DNA of 64,000 bases from Euptelea pleiosperma (GCA_035048495.1 CM068549.1:17269103-17333102); one strand, 5' to 3'; counted from the stretch's first letter, positions 38,901 through 45,620 are shown. Translations and numbers: made by a program. Notes: generated from the letters alone by a model not told the origin.

Positions 38901-41900
38901 TTTTTTGCATGGTAATCTACAAGAAGTTTACATGGAGCAACCTCCAGGGTTTGTTGCTCAAGGGGAGTTTTCGGGTAGTGTTTCTCGCTTGAAGAAGACC
39001 ATTTATGGACTAAAATAAGTTGCCATCCACTTGGTTTGGTCGTTTTTGTGATGAGGTAATTCAGTTTGGGCTATGACAATGCCAGTCAGATTACTCTGCT
39101 TCACATAGAAGATAGTTGGAGGAACTATTGTACTTGTATATGTTGATGACATAGTAGTGACAGGGGATGCTATTGCAAGAATTCAAGCCTTAAAAGAATT
39201 CTTACTGACACATTTCCATACTAGAGACATAGGGAAATTTTGGTATTTCTTAAGTATTGAGGTTGCAAGATTGAGTAGTGGCATCAATTTGTCCCTATGG
39301 AAGTATGTGTTGGATATTTTGAGGAAGCATGTTTGCTTGGGTCAAAACCTATTGATACACCTATGGATCTAAATGCCAAATTGGTGGTTGACCAGGAAGA
39401 ACTATTTAATGATCTAGAGTGTTATTAGCGGTTAGTTGGAAAGCTAAACCACTTGACTATTACGAGACTAAAATCTTATTTGTTGTTAGTGTAGTCAGTC
39501 AGTTTATACAGTCATCGGGGGTTCCTCATTGAGATATTGTGGTTCGGGTGGTGAAATAATCTCTGTATCCCTATATCACTGGATACCTAGAAGGGGTGGT
39601 TGAATAGGTATTAAAAAATTAATTAATTACTAAGAACCTATTTCAAATTATTGGTCTGGTTAGGTTTGAATCGCATGTATTCATTATTGATTATAACTAG
39701 GTGTAGAAATATACAAAAATCAGCAACTATAACACATGAGATTTTTACGTGGAAACCTTAGTCAAGGAAAACCACGGGACCACGTCCAAACGGTAAAGTA
39801 TCAATAACTGAAAAGTTACAAGTACAAAGGTTACCTACGCATCACCGTTTACTTATAGCATACAACCTTCGTGAAGGCCAACTGTCGTTGCGTCCACGTC
39901 TTTTGCCTCCACGTGTCGAGTCCACGAGCGCCCTTCCAGTCACGATCCCTTCGCCGTAGTTCAGTTTGGTACGCCCTAAACCTACCATCAATCGGTACAC
40001 CCCGATCTTAATTTACACTCACCCATCCAATCGCGAAGGTGAATGATTCAATACACCCTGAACCCTAACGTCGCTCAAAAGGTGTTGAGTGACACGTGGT
40101 ACACTCCGGCTTACTAGGTTGGGTTTCTAGATGGTAACCTAGGTAGAGGTAAAAATCAAGCCAAGGGCTATCATCAAAGGAAGAGAAAAACCTTTAAGGC
40201 AAGGGAATTTTTATTTGGGTTTTTGCTCTTTTGAGGGACAACTCTAGGCTCTTGATAGCTCTATCTCTATGTGTTGTCTATATTGGTGTTTTTCTAAAGC
40301 CTAAGCCTTAAGGGAGGCTTAATTTATAGAAGAGTTGTTGCCCTAATTCGGACTAAGAGAAGGGAGTTATTAAATTTTCGGAATTTTCTCAAAATAGAAA
40401 CAGTTTAAAGTTTTGTCCAATGAACTTCTCCGGAAGAGTTTTTCTTCGTGACTCCAATCGATTATACCAAGGTTCAATCGATTGGACTTTTCTCGAGGGA
40501 TTTTTATCCTTTGTGAGTCCAATCGATTGTTCCAAGGTCCAATCGATTGGACAGACACTTGGTTCAATTTTTAAGATCCGAAAAAAAATTCCGAACTCAA
40601 GGTAAGTCTTCTGACATAGTTTTTAGCCTAGATATTAAGTCTGTAAGTCTTCTAAGGCCACTAGGTCAATTTACCTTCCTATCGAGTGTTTACGATCTAT
40701 ATCTGATAAATCCCGGTTCCTCAGATGACTCATTCGTCGATCTTCTGATTCTTCGATCTTGTCTTCATGTCTTCAGGCAGTCAAGAGTGATGCGTACCAC
40801 TACATTTTCAAGGCCTCACTGTACTCGTAGGAAAGGTTACAATGTGTTTTGTGTCTAACGGAATTATGCCAACTAGAATATGAAAATATTCCTTACAGGT
40901 TGTTAGATATTTGAAGGGTGCCCGTAGTTGTGGTGCTATATAGACATTATGGATTGGATCACCATCTGATAGAAAGTCTACTACAAGATATTGTACTTTT
41001 CTTAGTGGCAATCTAGTATCGTGGAAGAGTAAGAAACAATCAATAGTAGCCCAGTTGAGTGTGCAATGGCTCATACTACAGGTGAGTTGACTTGGTTGAA
41101 GCATCTCCTTCACGGGTTGTGCAATTACTTATACTACGTGTGAGTTGACTTGGTTGAAGCATCTCCTTCATGAGTTGGATATTAATGTGAAGTCTCCGAT
41201 GCAATTGTATTGTGATAATCAGGCGGCTATTCATATTAGCTTCCGATCCGGTCTTTCATGAGCGTACAAAACATATTGCAGTGGATGGTGATGATAGACT
41301 GATATTGATCGAGCCCTCTGTTTTTAGTAGGAGACAATGAGAGAGGACGGAGTTGGTTTTTCTCCTCTCTAAGAACCAACGAACTATATCAGAGAGGAAA
41401 AATCCTCCCACGAAGAACTCCACACCACGTTGTCATATGCTCGAGATTCGTGCACCCACAAACAAAAATGATGATCCAAATAAAAATGTATAAAATAAAG
41501 AGAAAAAGATAAAGACACTATAGACTTACGTGGTTCGCTGTCGAAATCAGGCAAATACATCCACAGCCGTTGGAGCAATTCACTATGGAACTTTCCTCGT
41601 TACAAGACTCCTCTTGGTTTCAAAAGTCTCTCCCTTTTACAATGGTTGTGGGACTCGTTAAATGTAATGGATAGACTTAAAGAGTTGATTCGGTGTAGCA
41701 CGGTTATATTGTACCCTTTTGATCAGAAGGTCGGATAGGGATCCAATCGTAGGTCAAGTTCTACCTCAAAATATGTGTCATGATAGACACATGTGCAGTC
41801 CCGATAAACTGCAATTTTTGGCACTCGTAACTAACTCAAATTATGTTGGAATTGCATAATCTTGGCTCCTTGACCAACTTTCTTTTATTTTTGACACACA

Positions 41901-44172
41901 AGATGTTGCTACTTGCCACTTATGAAGTGACGAGATTGGACTGCATCGTATCAAGTTATCAACACTCCAACTTTAGGGGAAGTTTATCTTTTTTCTTTGT
42001 TTTTTGATATGCATAGGGGGGAGTGTTACCAGACTGTTATACTTACAACACTTGTGTACTTGTCCTTTTATTATTTACTGTTATGTATTCATAAAGACCA
42101 TTCTTGCATCGCCTTTTTTTACTCAATACTTAAAGAAGTGGGGTGCTGTGCAGCCCTTGCGCATCTAATTTATCTCTATTTTCTTCCAGTCCTTATGCAT
42201 CCAACAACGTTTTCTTTTTTAAGCATGGACTATCTAATTTAAATGCGCATCACTGGATGAATCTCGGTGGAAGATCTCTTGGCAATCCTGTATAAGAAAT
42301 ATAACATCCACATATTCATGCTACCTCACAGAGGATCTCATGTTTACAAAGGTCATTGGCTTGCCAGGTCATAGAGAAATCTATGGATTACTGTTGATAT
42401 TTGGTATCATCAATTGGTTTCCTTGTTGAATGGTTTGAAGCTTGAGCCATATATATGATATTCAAAAAATGGACTTGGTTCTCTGTCATTCTTTGTGTGG
42501 CAATACTTACTATCTTGGACTCATACAAGTTGCTTTTTGTGATCACAGGGTGACATCAAACCGAGTGAGACTGTAAATGGAGAGCCTGAAATTGAACTGA
42601 AGGTTCTAGATGTAGAAACCCTCACCTCCTTGGAAGCTGAAGCCCAAGTGAATGACCAATTGCCTCTAATAGAACCAATTGGTAAGGCTTTGTGCATGTA
42701 TGTCTTTGATCAGGTGCATTGAGAACATGTTTTGTTTGTCAATAGTGTATTAAGTAAATATTTTTTTTATTATTGTTCTCTCTTTGCCGACAAAGATACT
42801 GCAATACTTCCTCTCGGAACTTCTGGTCAATTTCTAGATTCTGCGTCATCCTTCTGGAGTCATTTAATTTTCTCTTTTTTTTATCAGTTCCTAATGGAAT
42901 CATTTTTTCTTGGTAGAGTGCCCTGATACTTGTACATGCTTAGGTTACCGTTAGAATAGTAGCAGACACTGCATGGATACTTGTCAGATATTGTTTGACT
43001 TTGCCTGTTCTATCATTCATTATTTTCTCAACCCCAAATAATTATCATTTATGTGGCATGTTGTAAGGAATCCTATTGTAAAGACTACCAAGATTATAAG
43101 TTTCAGGTATAGCTTGTTATATGGAAAGTTGCTGGGGGTTCCCACCTAATTTCAAAATCAGGAGCCTAGGGTAATTTTCCTCTGTTAAAAACAGTAAATA
43201 TACGACATTTATAAGATATAGGGTTTTACACCATTGTGGTGGTGAATAAGGTAGACATCTGATCAAATTTTCATTTGTTTTTATTTTCTTTTCATTTAGT
43301 ATCTTTCTGCTTAGAAACACCAACTTAGGTTCAGCTTCATGATTCAAACTCTCTTTATGCACAAGGAATTGTTTCGAACGTTTATGTCCAATTTTTGTGC
43401 CCAATTATTTCCGCAAATGTCTTGCCAATGCCGAGCGATTATCTCTATGAACTTGGAAGCTGATATAGAATTTGTCTGCAGCTCCAGAAGAAGTATCAGC
43501 TGCCTGTGATGACAAATCAGATCGCTCAGATATGGCTCGGCTTTATAATGAGGTAAGTCTAAATGCCCACCAAAAAAATAATATATACACAGTCGCGCAT
43601 GCATAATACAGTTTATGGATTAATTTTTTGTTTGCTTCTATTTTGGGCAGATGTGCAAAGTAGTAGGAGATAACATCCAAGAATCCGTTCAGACGAGCAT
43701 GTCTGCAGGTTCTAGGTTCAGAACTAGCCTCATCCCACTAGAAACTATTTATGAAGACGTACACCGAATTCTTGCTCCACTGCACCAGAGTCCCATAACT
43801 TCAGAACAGTTAAATGTAAAATCAGATCGAGCAGTGCAGCCTGAAATACAGAGCAATGTTGCAGTACCTAGTGTGTCATTAACCAAAGGTGGAGATGATC
43901 TCAAAGTTGGTGCAAAGGGGCACCCTCAACCAAAGGTTTCTAAAACCGAATCAGATTCACCTGCTCCTGTAAATTCTGAAAAGGGTAGCTGTACACCGCC
44001 AGATACAGTAACTGCATCTGTGGATCCATCAGCACCTCATGTGGAATCCAAGTGCCCACCAAAAGGATCAACGGACGTGGAAATGGTAGAGGCGAACAAG
44101 GGTGATGCTGATGCAGCACCAAATGGAAGTACTGTGAAATCGGAGGATGGGGTAATTATTTTGGACGATTGA
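5800..44172 (+). CDS. PKL: PICKLE-type CHD3 chromatin remodeller, 3' part (13 exons)
   Basis: CHD3/Mi-2 family ATP-dependent nucleosome remodeller, nuclear; plant PICKLE represses embryonic traits and is linked to H3K27me3. Only the region after the ATPase is present: 13 exons summing to 2,094 nt, in phase throughout, giving 697 residues to the TGA at 44170-44172. Family-specific stretches in order are [15 protein letters not shown] (DUF1087 region), [82 protein letters not shown] (DUF1086, SANT-like), [39 protein letters not shown] (SLIDE-like) and [20 protein letters not shown]. The acidic tail ends VIILDD. All inferred junctions are GT-AG. Introns are 93, 4016, 9462, 86, 196, 4789, 85, 8547, 1030, 7077, 800 and 98 nt; the five largest are filled with transposons. 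Chromodomains, PHD finger and helicase must lie upstream of the window. No disabling change is seen in the exons. Confidence 0.95.
6003..6084 (+). CDS. PKL: PKL exon
   Basis: Acceptor TATTAG, donor GTTTTG. Completes the Arg codon and encodes [20 protein letters not shown] and GFLKAFK. Acidic, as in other PICKLE proteins. Preceding intron only 93 nt. Confidence 0.93.
6880..9570 (-). mobile_element. L1-type LINE remnant with RNase H
   Basis: Minus-strand pieces in the order of a plant L1 ORF2: RT (9568-9317, '[20 protein letters not shown]'; 9220-9038 '[17 protein letters not shown]'), zf-RVT (about 8100-7500), then RNase H (7438-6954, '[11 protein letters not shown]', '[11 protein letters not shown]', '[12 protein letters not shown]'). 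Many frame breaks. A 318-bp word-iterated element is inserted at 8130-8447. It lies antisense in the 4.0-kb PKL intron. The low-coordinate end has only an AT-rich tail. Confidence 0.8.
8130..8447. mobile_element. Word-iterated MITE, GAGACG type
   Basis: Starts CATGGTTGAAAAT and ends in the reverse complement of CAAAGGTTTAAAAT. The interior iterates GAGACG/GTCTCG/CTCGGT words on both strands (TGTCTTGTTTC, GAGACGTCTCG, ACCGAGACAATGAGAC). Flanks GTCAATAG (8122-8129) and ACCGATAG (8448-8455) agree at 5 of 8 positions, all differences being transitions, so a decayed 8-bp target duplication is plausible. Inserted in a LINE. Confidence 0.6.
10101..10298 (+). CDS. PKL: PKL exon
   Basis: Acceptor CTTGTAG, donor GTATTA. 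66 codons from VANFEYIDQ to GKRSRKQ, including [18 protein letters not shown]. Phase 0 at both ends. Flanked by transposon-filled introns of 4.0 and 9.5 kb. Confidence 0.94.
10790..11165 (-). mobile_element. LINE RT C-terminal fragment
   Basis: On the minus strand this reads '[20 protein letters not shown]' and '[20 protein letters not shown]', typical of the region just after the RT of plant LINEs. Both ends are truncated. The flanks at 10560-10720 and 11225-11290 contain sparse GATACG/GTCCGACA words. Confidence 0.7.
11868..12260. mobile_element. MITE with long inverted repeats
   Basis: About 95-bp terminal inverted repeats starting GAGTCCGTCTAGAGCTACGC on the left and GAGTCCAACTAGAGCTACAC on the right strand. 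Flanks AATATATTA and AAAAAATTA match at 7 of 9, suggesting a 9-bp Mutator-like duplication, though the site is AT-rich. A relative lies at about 61738-62122. Non-coding. Confidence 0.75.
12261..13400. other. No recognisable feature
   Basis: Intronic sequence of PKL with no ORF carrying a recognisable domain and no clear repeat boundaries. Probably decayed transposon sequence. Confidence 0.4.
13433..13780 (-). other. Unidentified 115-codon ORF in retroelement
   Basis: Open on the minus strand with charged, protein-like composition ([36 protein letters not shown]). I do not recognise it. Its first codons read through the 24-bp repeat next to a primer binding site, so the ATG is probably accidental. 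It may be a captured gene fragment or chance. Confidence 0.25.
13759..14075 (+). mobile_element. TRIM-like remnant with 24-bp direct repeats
   Basis: An identical 24-nt phrase containing TTGGTTTGGGTCTTAACATT occurs at 13759-13782 and 14052-14075. The first copy is followed at once by a primer binding site, TGGTATCAGAGCC (13782-13794). The interior is short and non-coding. It abuts a Copia RNase H fragment. Confidence 0.5.
14076..14742 (+). mobile_element. Ty1/copia RNase H region and PPT
   Basis: The frame 14055-14666 reads '[11 protein letters not shown]', '[20 protein letters not shown]', '[20 protein letters not shown]', '[19 protein letters not shown]', '[13 protein letters not shown]' and '[18 protein letters not shown]': the end of Copia RT and its RNase H. 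A polypurine tract (TTGAGGGGGAG, about 14731-14741) precedes the 3' LTR. The upstream gag-pol is absent. Confidence 0.85.
14743..14955 (+). mobile_element. Copia 3' LTR (approximate end)
   Basis: Begins TGTTATCATG straight after the polypurine tract, as an LTR should. Contains a TATATAAATA-like stretch and CTAACCCTAACCC near its end. The CA end near 14955 is a guess because the 5' LTR is missing. Confidence 0.5.
15458..16293. mobile_element. Word-iterated MITE, TTTCGGT type, split by a TRIM
   Basis: Starts CGTGGTTCAAAGT and ends in the reverse complement of CATGATTCAAAGTC. Perfect 8-bp direct repeats GTGGTGAC flank it (15450-15457 and 16294-16301). Interior without the TRIM is about 240 bp of iterated CGGTTTC/GAAACCGAAACG words. 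The 8-bp duplication suggests hAT-like transposition. No coding sequence. Confidence 0.75.
15623..16218 (+). mobile_element. TRIM retrotransposon, type A, composite
   Basis: Two 117-bp LTRs (15623-15739 and 16102-16218) start TGTTAG and end TTTCA/TTTCA, sharing GGTGTGTTCCCGCGCAC and GGCCCGACGACCCGTTG. A primer binding site TGGTATCAAAGCC lies at 15742 and a polypurine tract TTAGGGGGAG just before the second LTR. There is a second polypurine tract (about 15800-15812), a TG...CA block (15814 to about 16026) and a second primer binding site (TGGTATCAGAGCC at 16029), so it looks like two TRIM units fused. No protein is encoded. Confidence 0.85.
16302..17145. other. Non-coding, probable retroelement sequence
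   Basis: Contains repeated-looking phrases such as GGTTGACC and CCAGCCGACCG and several short direct repeats but no domain-bearing ORF. Resembles LTR or LARD sequence; unassigned. Confidence 0.35.
17150..17310 (+). repeat. GTGGATTC iterated array
   Basis: Seven near-copies of (G/A)TGGATTC within about 160 bp at irregular spacing, some preceded by CCAAACCAAAGTT or CTAACCAAAGTT. In one frame this gives repeated V-D-S units, but nothing suggests a gene. Confidence 0.65.
17447..18548. mobile_element. Word-iterated hAT-like element, TTTCGNNNAAA type
   Basis: Terminal inverted repeats CAAGGAAGTAAATTTC and CAAGGAAATAAATTTC. Perfect 8-bp duplication ATTGTAAA at 17439-17446 and 18549-18556. The left 190 bp and right 240 bp iterate GAAATATTTCG, CGAAACATTTCG and TTTCGACC words; the AT-rich middle has no transposase-like ORF. 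An 8-bp duplication and CA...TG ends fit the hAT superfamily. Non-autonomous. Confidence 0.75.
18620..19225 (+). mobile_element. Internally deleted LINE fragment
   Basis: The first part reads as an early RT segment ('LKDDLKKVF', 'LPLFPKRK' in broken frames). It passes into an RNase H end ('[10 protein letters not shown]') and an AT-rich 3' end near 19225. The RT core is missing. Confidence 0.5.
19305..19655 (+). mobile_element. LINE RNase H 3' end
   Basis: Broken frames end in '[18 protein letters not shown]', the usual C-terminus of plant LINE RNase H, followed by a short 3' UTR and A-rich end at about 19645. Confidence 0.55.
19761..19914 (+). CDS. PKL: PKL exon
   Basis: Acceptor TTCAG, donor GTAACT. 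Encodes [20 protein letters not shown] and an acidic or basic linker ending KKKAR. The Met is internal; it is not a start codon. Confidence 0.93.
20001..20106 (+). CDS. PKL: PKL exon
   Basis: Acceptor TTACAG, donor GTTTGC. Encodes [20 protein letters not shown] and [14 protein letters not shown], the start of the DUF1086 or SANT-like block. Confidence 0.94.
20303..20377 (+). CDS. PKL: PKL exon
   Basis: Acceptor TTTGCAG, donor GTACGC. Encodes [20 protein letters not shown] and EEIK. A five-unit telomere-type tract lies 54 nt inside the following intron. Confidence 0.94.
20431..20468 (+). repeat. Interstitial telomere-type repeat
   Basis: AAA followed by five exact CCCTAAA units, in a PKL intron 54 nt after a donor site. 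Plant-type telomere motif; too short to be a chromosome end. Confidence 0.95.
20480..21420. other. Intronic sequence without clear features
   Basis: AT-rich, no domain-bearing ORF; probably old retroelement sequence. Confidence 0.4.
21430..22690 (-). mobile_element. LINE 3' fragment (RT end and zf-RVT)
   Basis: Minus-strand frames read '[19 protein letters not shown]', '[20 protein letters not shown]' (after the RT) and then '[19 protein letters not shown]' and 'GISSVSSFY' (before zf-RVT). Several frame shifts and a local duplication of TGCCTTTCTCCAAATTTGCT. 3' end near 21430. Confidence 0.75.
22981..23037 (+). mobile_element. TRIM type A LTR fragment
   Basis: Begins exactly TGTTAGTGGATGATGTG and runs through GGCCCGACGACCCGCTGG, matching the first 57 nt of the LTRs at 15623 and 16102. 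It then stops abruptly against an RT fragment. Confidence 0.7.
23041..23550 (+). mobile_element. RTE-type LINE reverse transcriptase fragment
   Basis: Broken frames give '[19 protein letters not shown]', a version of 'GLHxGSTLSxYLFALVMD', 'FADD' and '[20 protein letters not shown]': the RTE-clade RT pattern, different from the L1-type copies elsewhere in the window. A TA microsatellite (about 23167-23187) interrupts it. Confidence 0.75.
23555..23690. repeat. Word-iterated fragment, GATACGG type
   Basis: GATACCCAGATACC, GTATCGACACGGATACGG, GTACGAGACAC and GGATACGGTTGAAAATGTATCC in about 110 bp. Similar words occur at 36340-36465. Boundaries not defined. Confidence 0.5.
23740..24230 (+). mobile_element. 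LINE RNase H fragment
   Basis: Reads '[15 protein letters not shown]' followed by '[12 protein letters not shown]', the start of a plant LINE RNase H domain, then decays. The 3' end is only approximate. Confidence 0.6.
24231..25150. other. Intronic sequence without clear features
   Basis: No convincing ORF or repeat boundary; probably decayed retroelement. Confidence 0.4.
25167..25228 (+). CDS. PKL: PKL exon
   Basis: Acceptor ATTTAG, donor GTGACT. Completes Glu and encodes [20 protein letters not shown]. Follows a 4.8-kb intron. Confidence 0.92.
25314..25390 (+). CDS. PKL: PKL exon
   Basis: Acceptor CTATAG, donor GTACGC. Encodes [20 protein letters not shown] and LLIRDK. Separated from the previous exon by 85 nt and from the next by 8.5 kb containing a whole LINE. 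Confidence 0.93.
25894..26175. repeat. Word-iterated fragment, GTCTCG type
   Basis: Starts CATGGTTCAAAGTATTG and contains GTCTCG, GACTGTCTC and GGTCTCG words plus a second start-like CATGGTTGAAAGTA at 25992. No matching right end was found, so it is probably broken. Confidence 0.45.
26405..26640 (-). mobile_element. 5'-truncated LINE 3' tail
   Basis: Minus-strand A-tail (T run at 26408-26420) next to AAAACTTTATTGAGGGC, matching the 3' UTR end of the LINE at 27050 over about 230 bp. No coding sequence retained. Confidence 0.65.
27431..30833 (-). pseudogene. LINE ORF2 (endonuclease, RT, zf-RVT), broken
   Basis: ATG at 30833 followed by '[19 protein letters not shown]', '[11 protein letters not shown]' and 'GVYGP' (APE-type endonuclease). 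A break near 30462 is followed by an endonuclease-to-RT linker (about 30185-29390), then RT from 29371: '[20 protein letters not shown]', '[11 protein letters not shown]', '[15 protein letters not shown]' and the catalytic 'LQFADD'. A frame change near 28760 leads to '[10 protein letters not shown]', then '[19 protein letters not shown]', and zf-RVT '[18 protein letters not shown]' ending at 27431. The RT core is intact as read but the ORF as a whole is interrupted. Confidence 0.85.
30973..33335 (-). pseudogene. LINE ORF1 (gag-like, DUF4283), frameshifted
   Basis: Starts ATG at 33335 and runs open 557 codons to 31662. The protein reading then continues in another frame (31665-30973, '[19 protein letters not shown]' to 'MSQGQEA'), so a single frameshift near 31730 splits one ORF1 of roughly 780 residues. 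'[20 protein letters not shown]' and '[19 protein letters not shown]' are typical of the DUF4283 domain of plant LINE ORF1. A CCHC knuckle is not obvious. The open frames on the other strand here are shadows. Confidence 0.8.
33938..34068 (+). CDS. PKL: PKL exon
   Basis: Acceptor AATAG, donor GTATGT. Encodes [39 protein letters not shown] and QAVL. Ends in phase 2; the Lys codon is completed by the next exon. Confidence 0.94.
34358..34641 (+). repeat. Tandem duplication of about 140 bp in PKL intron
   Basis: Two adjacent copies from CTTTGTCCACCTTC to GCCGAAATTGCTGAAACC, differing by small indels (a GTCACTTT insertion and loss of a few bases in the second copy). Non-coding. Confidence 0.85.
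35099..35471 (+). CDS. PKL: PKL exon
   Basis: Acceptor GTAAG, donor GTGAGT. 124 codons: [20 protein letters not shown], a variable Gly/Ser/Asn linker, then [20 protein letters not shown] and [15 protein letters not shown] is diagnostic of the SLIDE-like region. Confidence 0.95.
36145..36905. mobile_element. Word-iterated element, GGCGC type, with nested repeats
   Basis: Ends are inverted: GTAGTTAAGGGCGCAAGGCG on the left and, on the opposite strand, GTAGTCAATGCGCAAGGCG on the right. Near both ends GGCGC, GCCTTG and GAGGC words are iterated in both orientations. The middle holds a GATACG-word stretch (36340-36465) and a CCATACGGTCAGT-type MITE fragment (about 36520-36700). Confidence 0.6.
36940..37245 (-). 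mobile_element. LINE RNase H fragment
   Basis: On the minus strand '[13 protein letters not shown]' and downstream degraded sequence match the first strand of a LINE RNase H domain. Short and disabled. Confidence 0.45.
38174..38268 (+). mobile_element. 63-bp LINE 3' tail with 16-bp target duplication
   Basis: AAATATGGGAAAGAGT occurs at 38174-38189 and again at 38253-38268, bracketing a 63-bp insert ending CACTTATCAAAAAA. The insert matches the complement of the last bases of the LINE at 27050. Removing it restores the Copia gag frame '[19 protein letters not shown]'. A severely 5'-truncated insertion. Confidence 0.9.
38459..38889. mobile_element. Word-iterated element, TTTAAACGG type
   Basis: Starts CAAAGTTATCG and ends in the complement of CAAGGTTTAAAG. 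The interior is dense in CCGTTTAAACGG, CGTTTAATTCCG and CCGTTAAA words. Backbone phrases GGTAACGCCCCAAGCCCG and CAGTTCGTTTAA pair it, in opposite orientation, with 58336-58894. It lies between gag and RT of the Copia remnant; no target duplication is visible. Confidence 0.7.
39552..40897 (+). mobile_element. Solo LTR-like repeat, copy 2
   Basis: Starts TGAAATAATC and ends CCTTACA, flanked by GGTGG (39547-39551) and GGTTG (40898-40902), a 4-of-5 match to a 5-bp duplication. About 1.35 kb, homologous to 202-1335. Contains CCAATCGATTGGAC words and no coding sequence. Its removal rejoins the Copia reading 'DIVVRVV' with '[12 protein letters not shown]'. Best read as a solo LTR. Confidence 0.65.
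41058..41178 (+). repeat. Tandem duplication inside Copia RNase H
   Basis: A phrase of about 60 bp containing GTGAGTTGACTTGGTTGAAG and CATCTCCTTCA occurs twice in succession, disrupting the RNase H frame. Confidence 0.75.
42549..42681 (+). CDS. PKL: PKL exon
   Basis: Acceptor TCACAG, donor GTAAGG. Encodes [20 protein letters not shown] and an acidic stretch ending LPLIEPI. Less conserved in the family; supported by frame continuity and splice sites. Confidence 0.88.
43482..43552 (+). CDS. PKL: PKL exon
   Basis: Acceptor CTGCAG, donor GTAAGT. Encodes [20 protein letters not shown] and LYNE; relatives have a matching 'ITSEE...YNQMCK' segment. Confidence 0.9.
43651..44172 (+). CDS. PKL: PKL terminal exon
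   Basis: Acceptor GGGCAG; 173 codons and TGA. Begins [20 protein letters not shown], continues with a region predicted to be helical ([15 protein letters not shown]) and a disordered acidic tail ending VIILDD. The antisense open frame at 43940-44122 is a shadow. No canonical AATAAA is visible in the following 300 nt; the 3' UTR probably ends within 44173-44480. Confidence 0.93.
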   Translation: MCKVVGDNIQESVQTSMSAGSRFRTSLIPLETIYEDVHRILAPLHQSPITSEQLNVKSDRAVQPEIQSNVAVPSVSLTKGGDDLKVGAKGHPQPKVSKTESDSPAPVNSEKGSCTPPDTVTASVDPSAPHVESKCPPKGSTDVEMVEANKGDADAAPNGSTVKSEDGVIILDD

Positions 44173-44489
44173 GCACATACGGAATTACTGTTACTGGGTT
44201 AAGGTCAATTTGTGTTGGAAATCTTTTCTTTATTTTCCCCCCTTCATATATAGTATACACCGAAATCAAGCAGATGCAGGGCCCCGTCGTGTAATTTGGA
44301 TGCCTTTTCCCTTGATTAGTGGGGCAACTTGGGTAATTCAGAAATTGAGGAAAGGTGTATGACCCCTGAATGGAGGTATTATATCATATTTGATCATTCA
44401 AGATTATGCTTTTATTTTGCAAGCTCTGAAAGAATGGGGACGTGCGCTGAAACTTATTAGTGGGTTTATTGAATCATATTAGGACTGGC

Positions 44490-45000
44490 TATGGGTTGGT
44501 GGCGGTAAGGTTGAGGCTCTCCTCGTGCCTTGGTGCTTGAAAAATTTATTCGAACCTAACCCTAAACCCAATGGGTTTGAAATGCCTAAACCCGATCCCG
44601 GGTCCTGTCCTGCTGGCCAGAAAGCCCCCGAGTCTACCCTGAAGAAGATTGGGCTGCTACAGGCGGGTGCGCCATGTTCAGCCATTGGTCGGAAGGGGCC
44701 AACTTCAACCTGGAATTTGTGTCAACCCATGGTTCGATGTCTAGGCCAATCCTGGCCTGTTCTGGATCAGAATCAGGATCGACAGGCACCATCTTTCTTG
44801 AGAAACCGCTAGGTTTCTTCAATCCGACCACTGATCTCGAGATTTTGAACCATGCCTTAACCAAACTCAAGTGCTGTGAAGGGTCGAACAAACCCAACCC
44901 GCAGGTCAGAAACACCCAGGGCCTACCTAATGAACCTGATGAGCTCGGTTGGATTTTTGCGCTTGTGTTGCTTGGTAGGACACCTAAATATATTGAGTGA
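44490..45000. repeat. Degenerate repeat with AACCC/GGGTC words
   Basis: Several AACCCAATGGG, CCCGATCCCGGG and CTGGCC words on both strands; the open frames here (44674-45000 on the plus strand, 44634-45140 on the minus strand) have no recognised domain. Probably a decayed GC-rich repeat just downstream of PKL. Confidence 0.4.
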
Positions 45001-45456
45001 GAGAATGACCTGCAGCTATTAACGGGAACCTCCGTTTTCCATTTAAACTGGTTGTCGCAGGAAATTCCTTCATAAAGTAACCCATTTCTTGGGAAACCCG
45101 TTTTGGAATGAATGGAAACTAGTTCCCCCGACACAAACACTTAAATGAACCAATGAGTAGAAATAGGGTGGGACTTGCAGCCATGATTCCCACCAAATAT
45201 ATTCGTTTATCGCAATGACCAAAATACCCTAGGGCTCTAACTAGCTACTTTCTCAATAAACAAGAAAGGAGGGTAAAATGGGAAGAACAGTAAAGTTAGA
45301 GCCCTTTAAATTCAGGGCTGAGGGGTGATTTTAGGGATACTCATTAGTTTGAGGCTCGGGGGAGAGGGATTTTTCTAAGGGTTTGTTGACCCTCTCTGTC
45401 CGATTATTGCACTAAATCAACAGCCCTTTCTTCTTCTTCTTCTTCATATTTTCTTT

Positions 45457-45620
45457 TATATAAAAGGCTGTGATGATCTCTCAGTTATGAAGGTTTCTGC
45501 CTTTGATTCTCAGACGTTAGGGTTTGATCTTGCCATTGTTCTTGGCGGGGCAACACGGAGGGTCTGTAAGAAGGTTTTTTTGTTCCTTCTTCATAGGCAA
45601 CCGTTGTTGCAGCCATGGCG
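45457..45620 (+). promoter_or_regulatory. Promoter-like segment (tentative)
   Basis: A good TATA box (TATATAAA, 45457-45464) preceded by a CTT-rich tract, followed 150 nt later by AGCCATGGCGGAGAGC, a typical plant start context (ATG at 45615). The reading from it closes after 24 codons (MAESFSCLKKGESEPPFFSL...). Could be a truncated gene start or chance. Confidence 0.2.

Larger units (their letters stand above)
37330..42100 (+). mobile_element. Ty1/copia remnant with three insertions
   Basis: PBS-like TGGTATTAGAGC at 37491 follows an LTR-like block. Then come gag ('[20 protein letters not shown]', '[19 protein letters not shown]', '[18 protein letters not shown]'), RT ('[20 protein letters not shown]', 'LKKTIYGLK', '[10 protein letters not shown]') and RNase H ('[20 protein letters not shown]', '[10 protein letters not shown]'). 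A polypurine tract ATAGGGGGGAG and the TGTTACC start of the 3' LTR lie at 42013-42030. Protease and integrase are missing. A LINE tail (38190), a word-iterated element (38459) and an LTR (39552) are inserted in it. Lies in the 7.1-kb PKL intron. Confidence 0.8.

Noticed and set aside
43940..44122. Minus-strand ORF of 60 codons
   Set aside because: Antisense shadow of the last PKL exon.
44634..45140. 168-codon minus-strand ORF downstream of PKL
   Set aside because: Sequence is a degenerate GGGTC/AACCC repeat with equally long frames on the other strand and no known domain.
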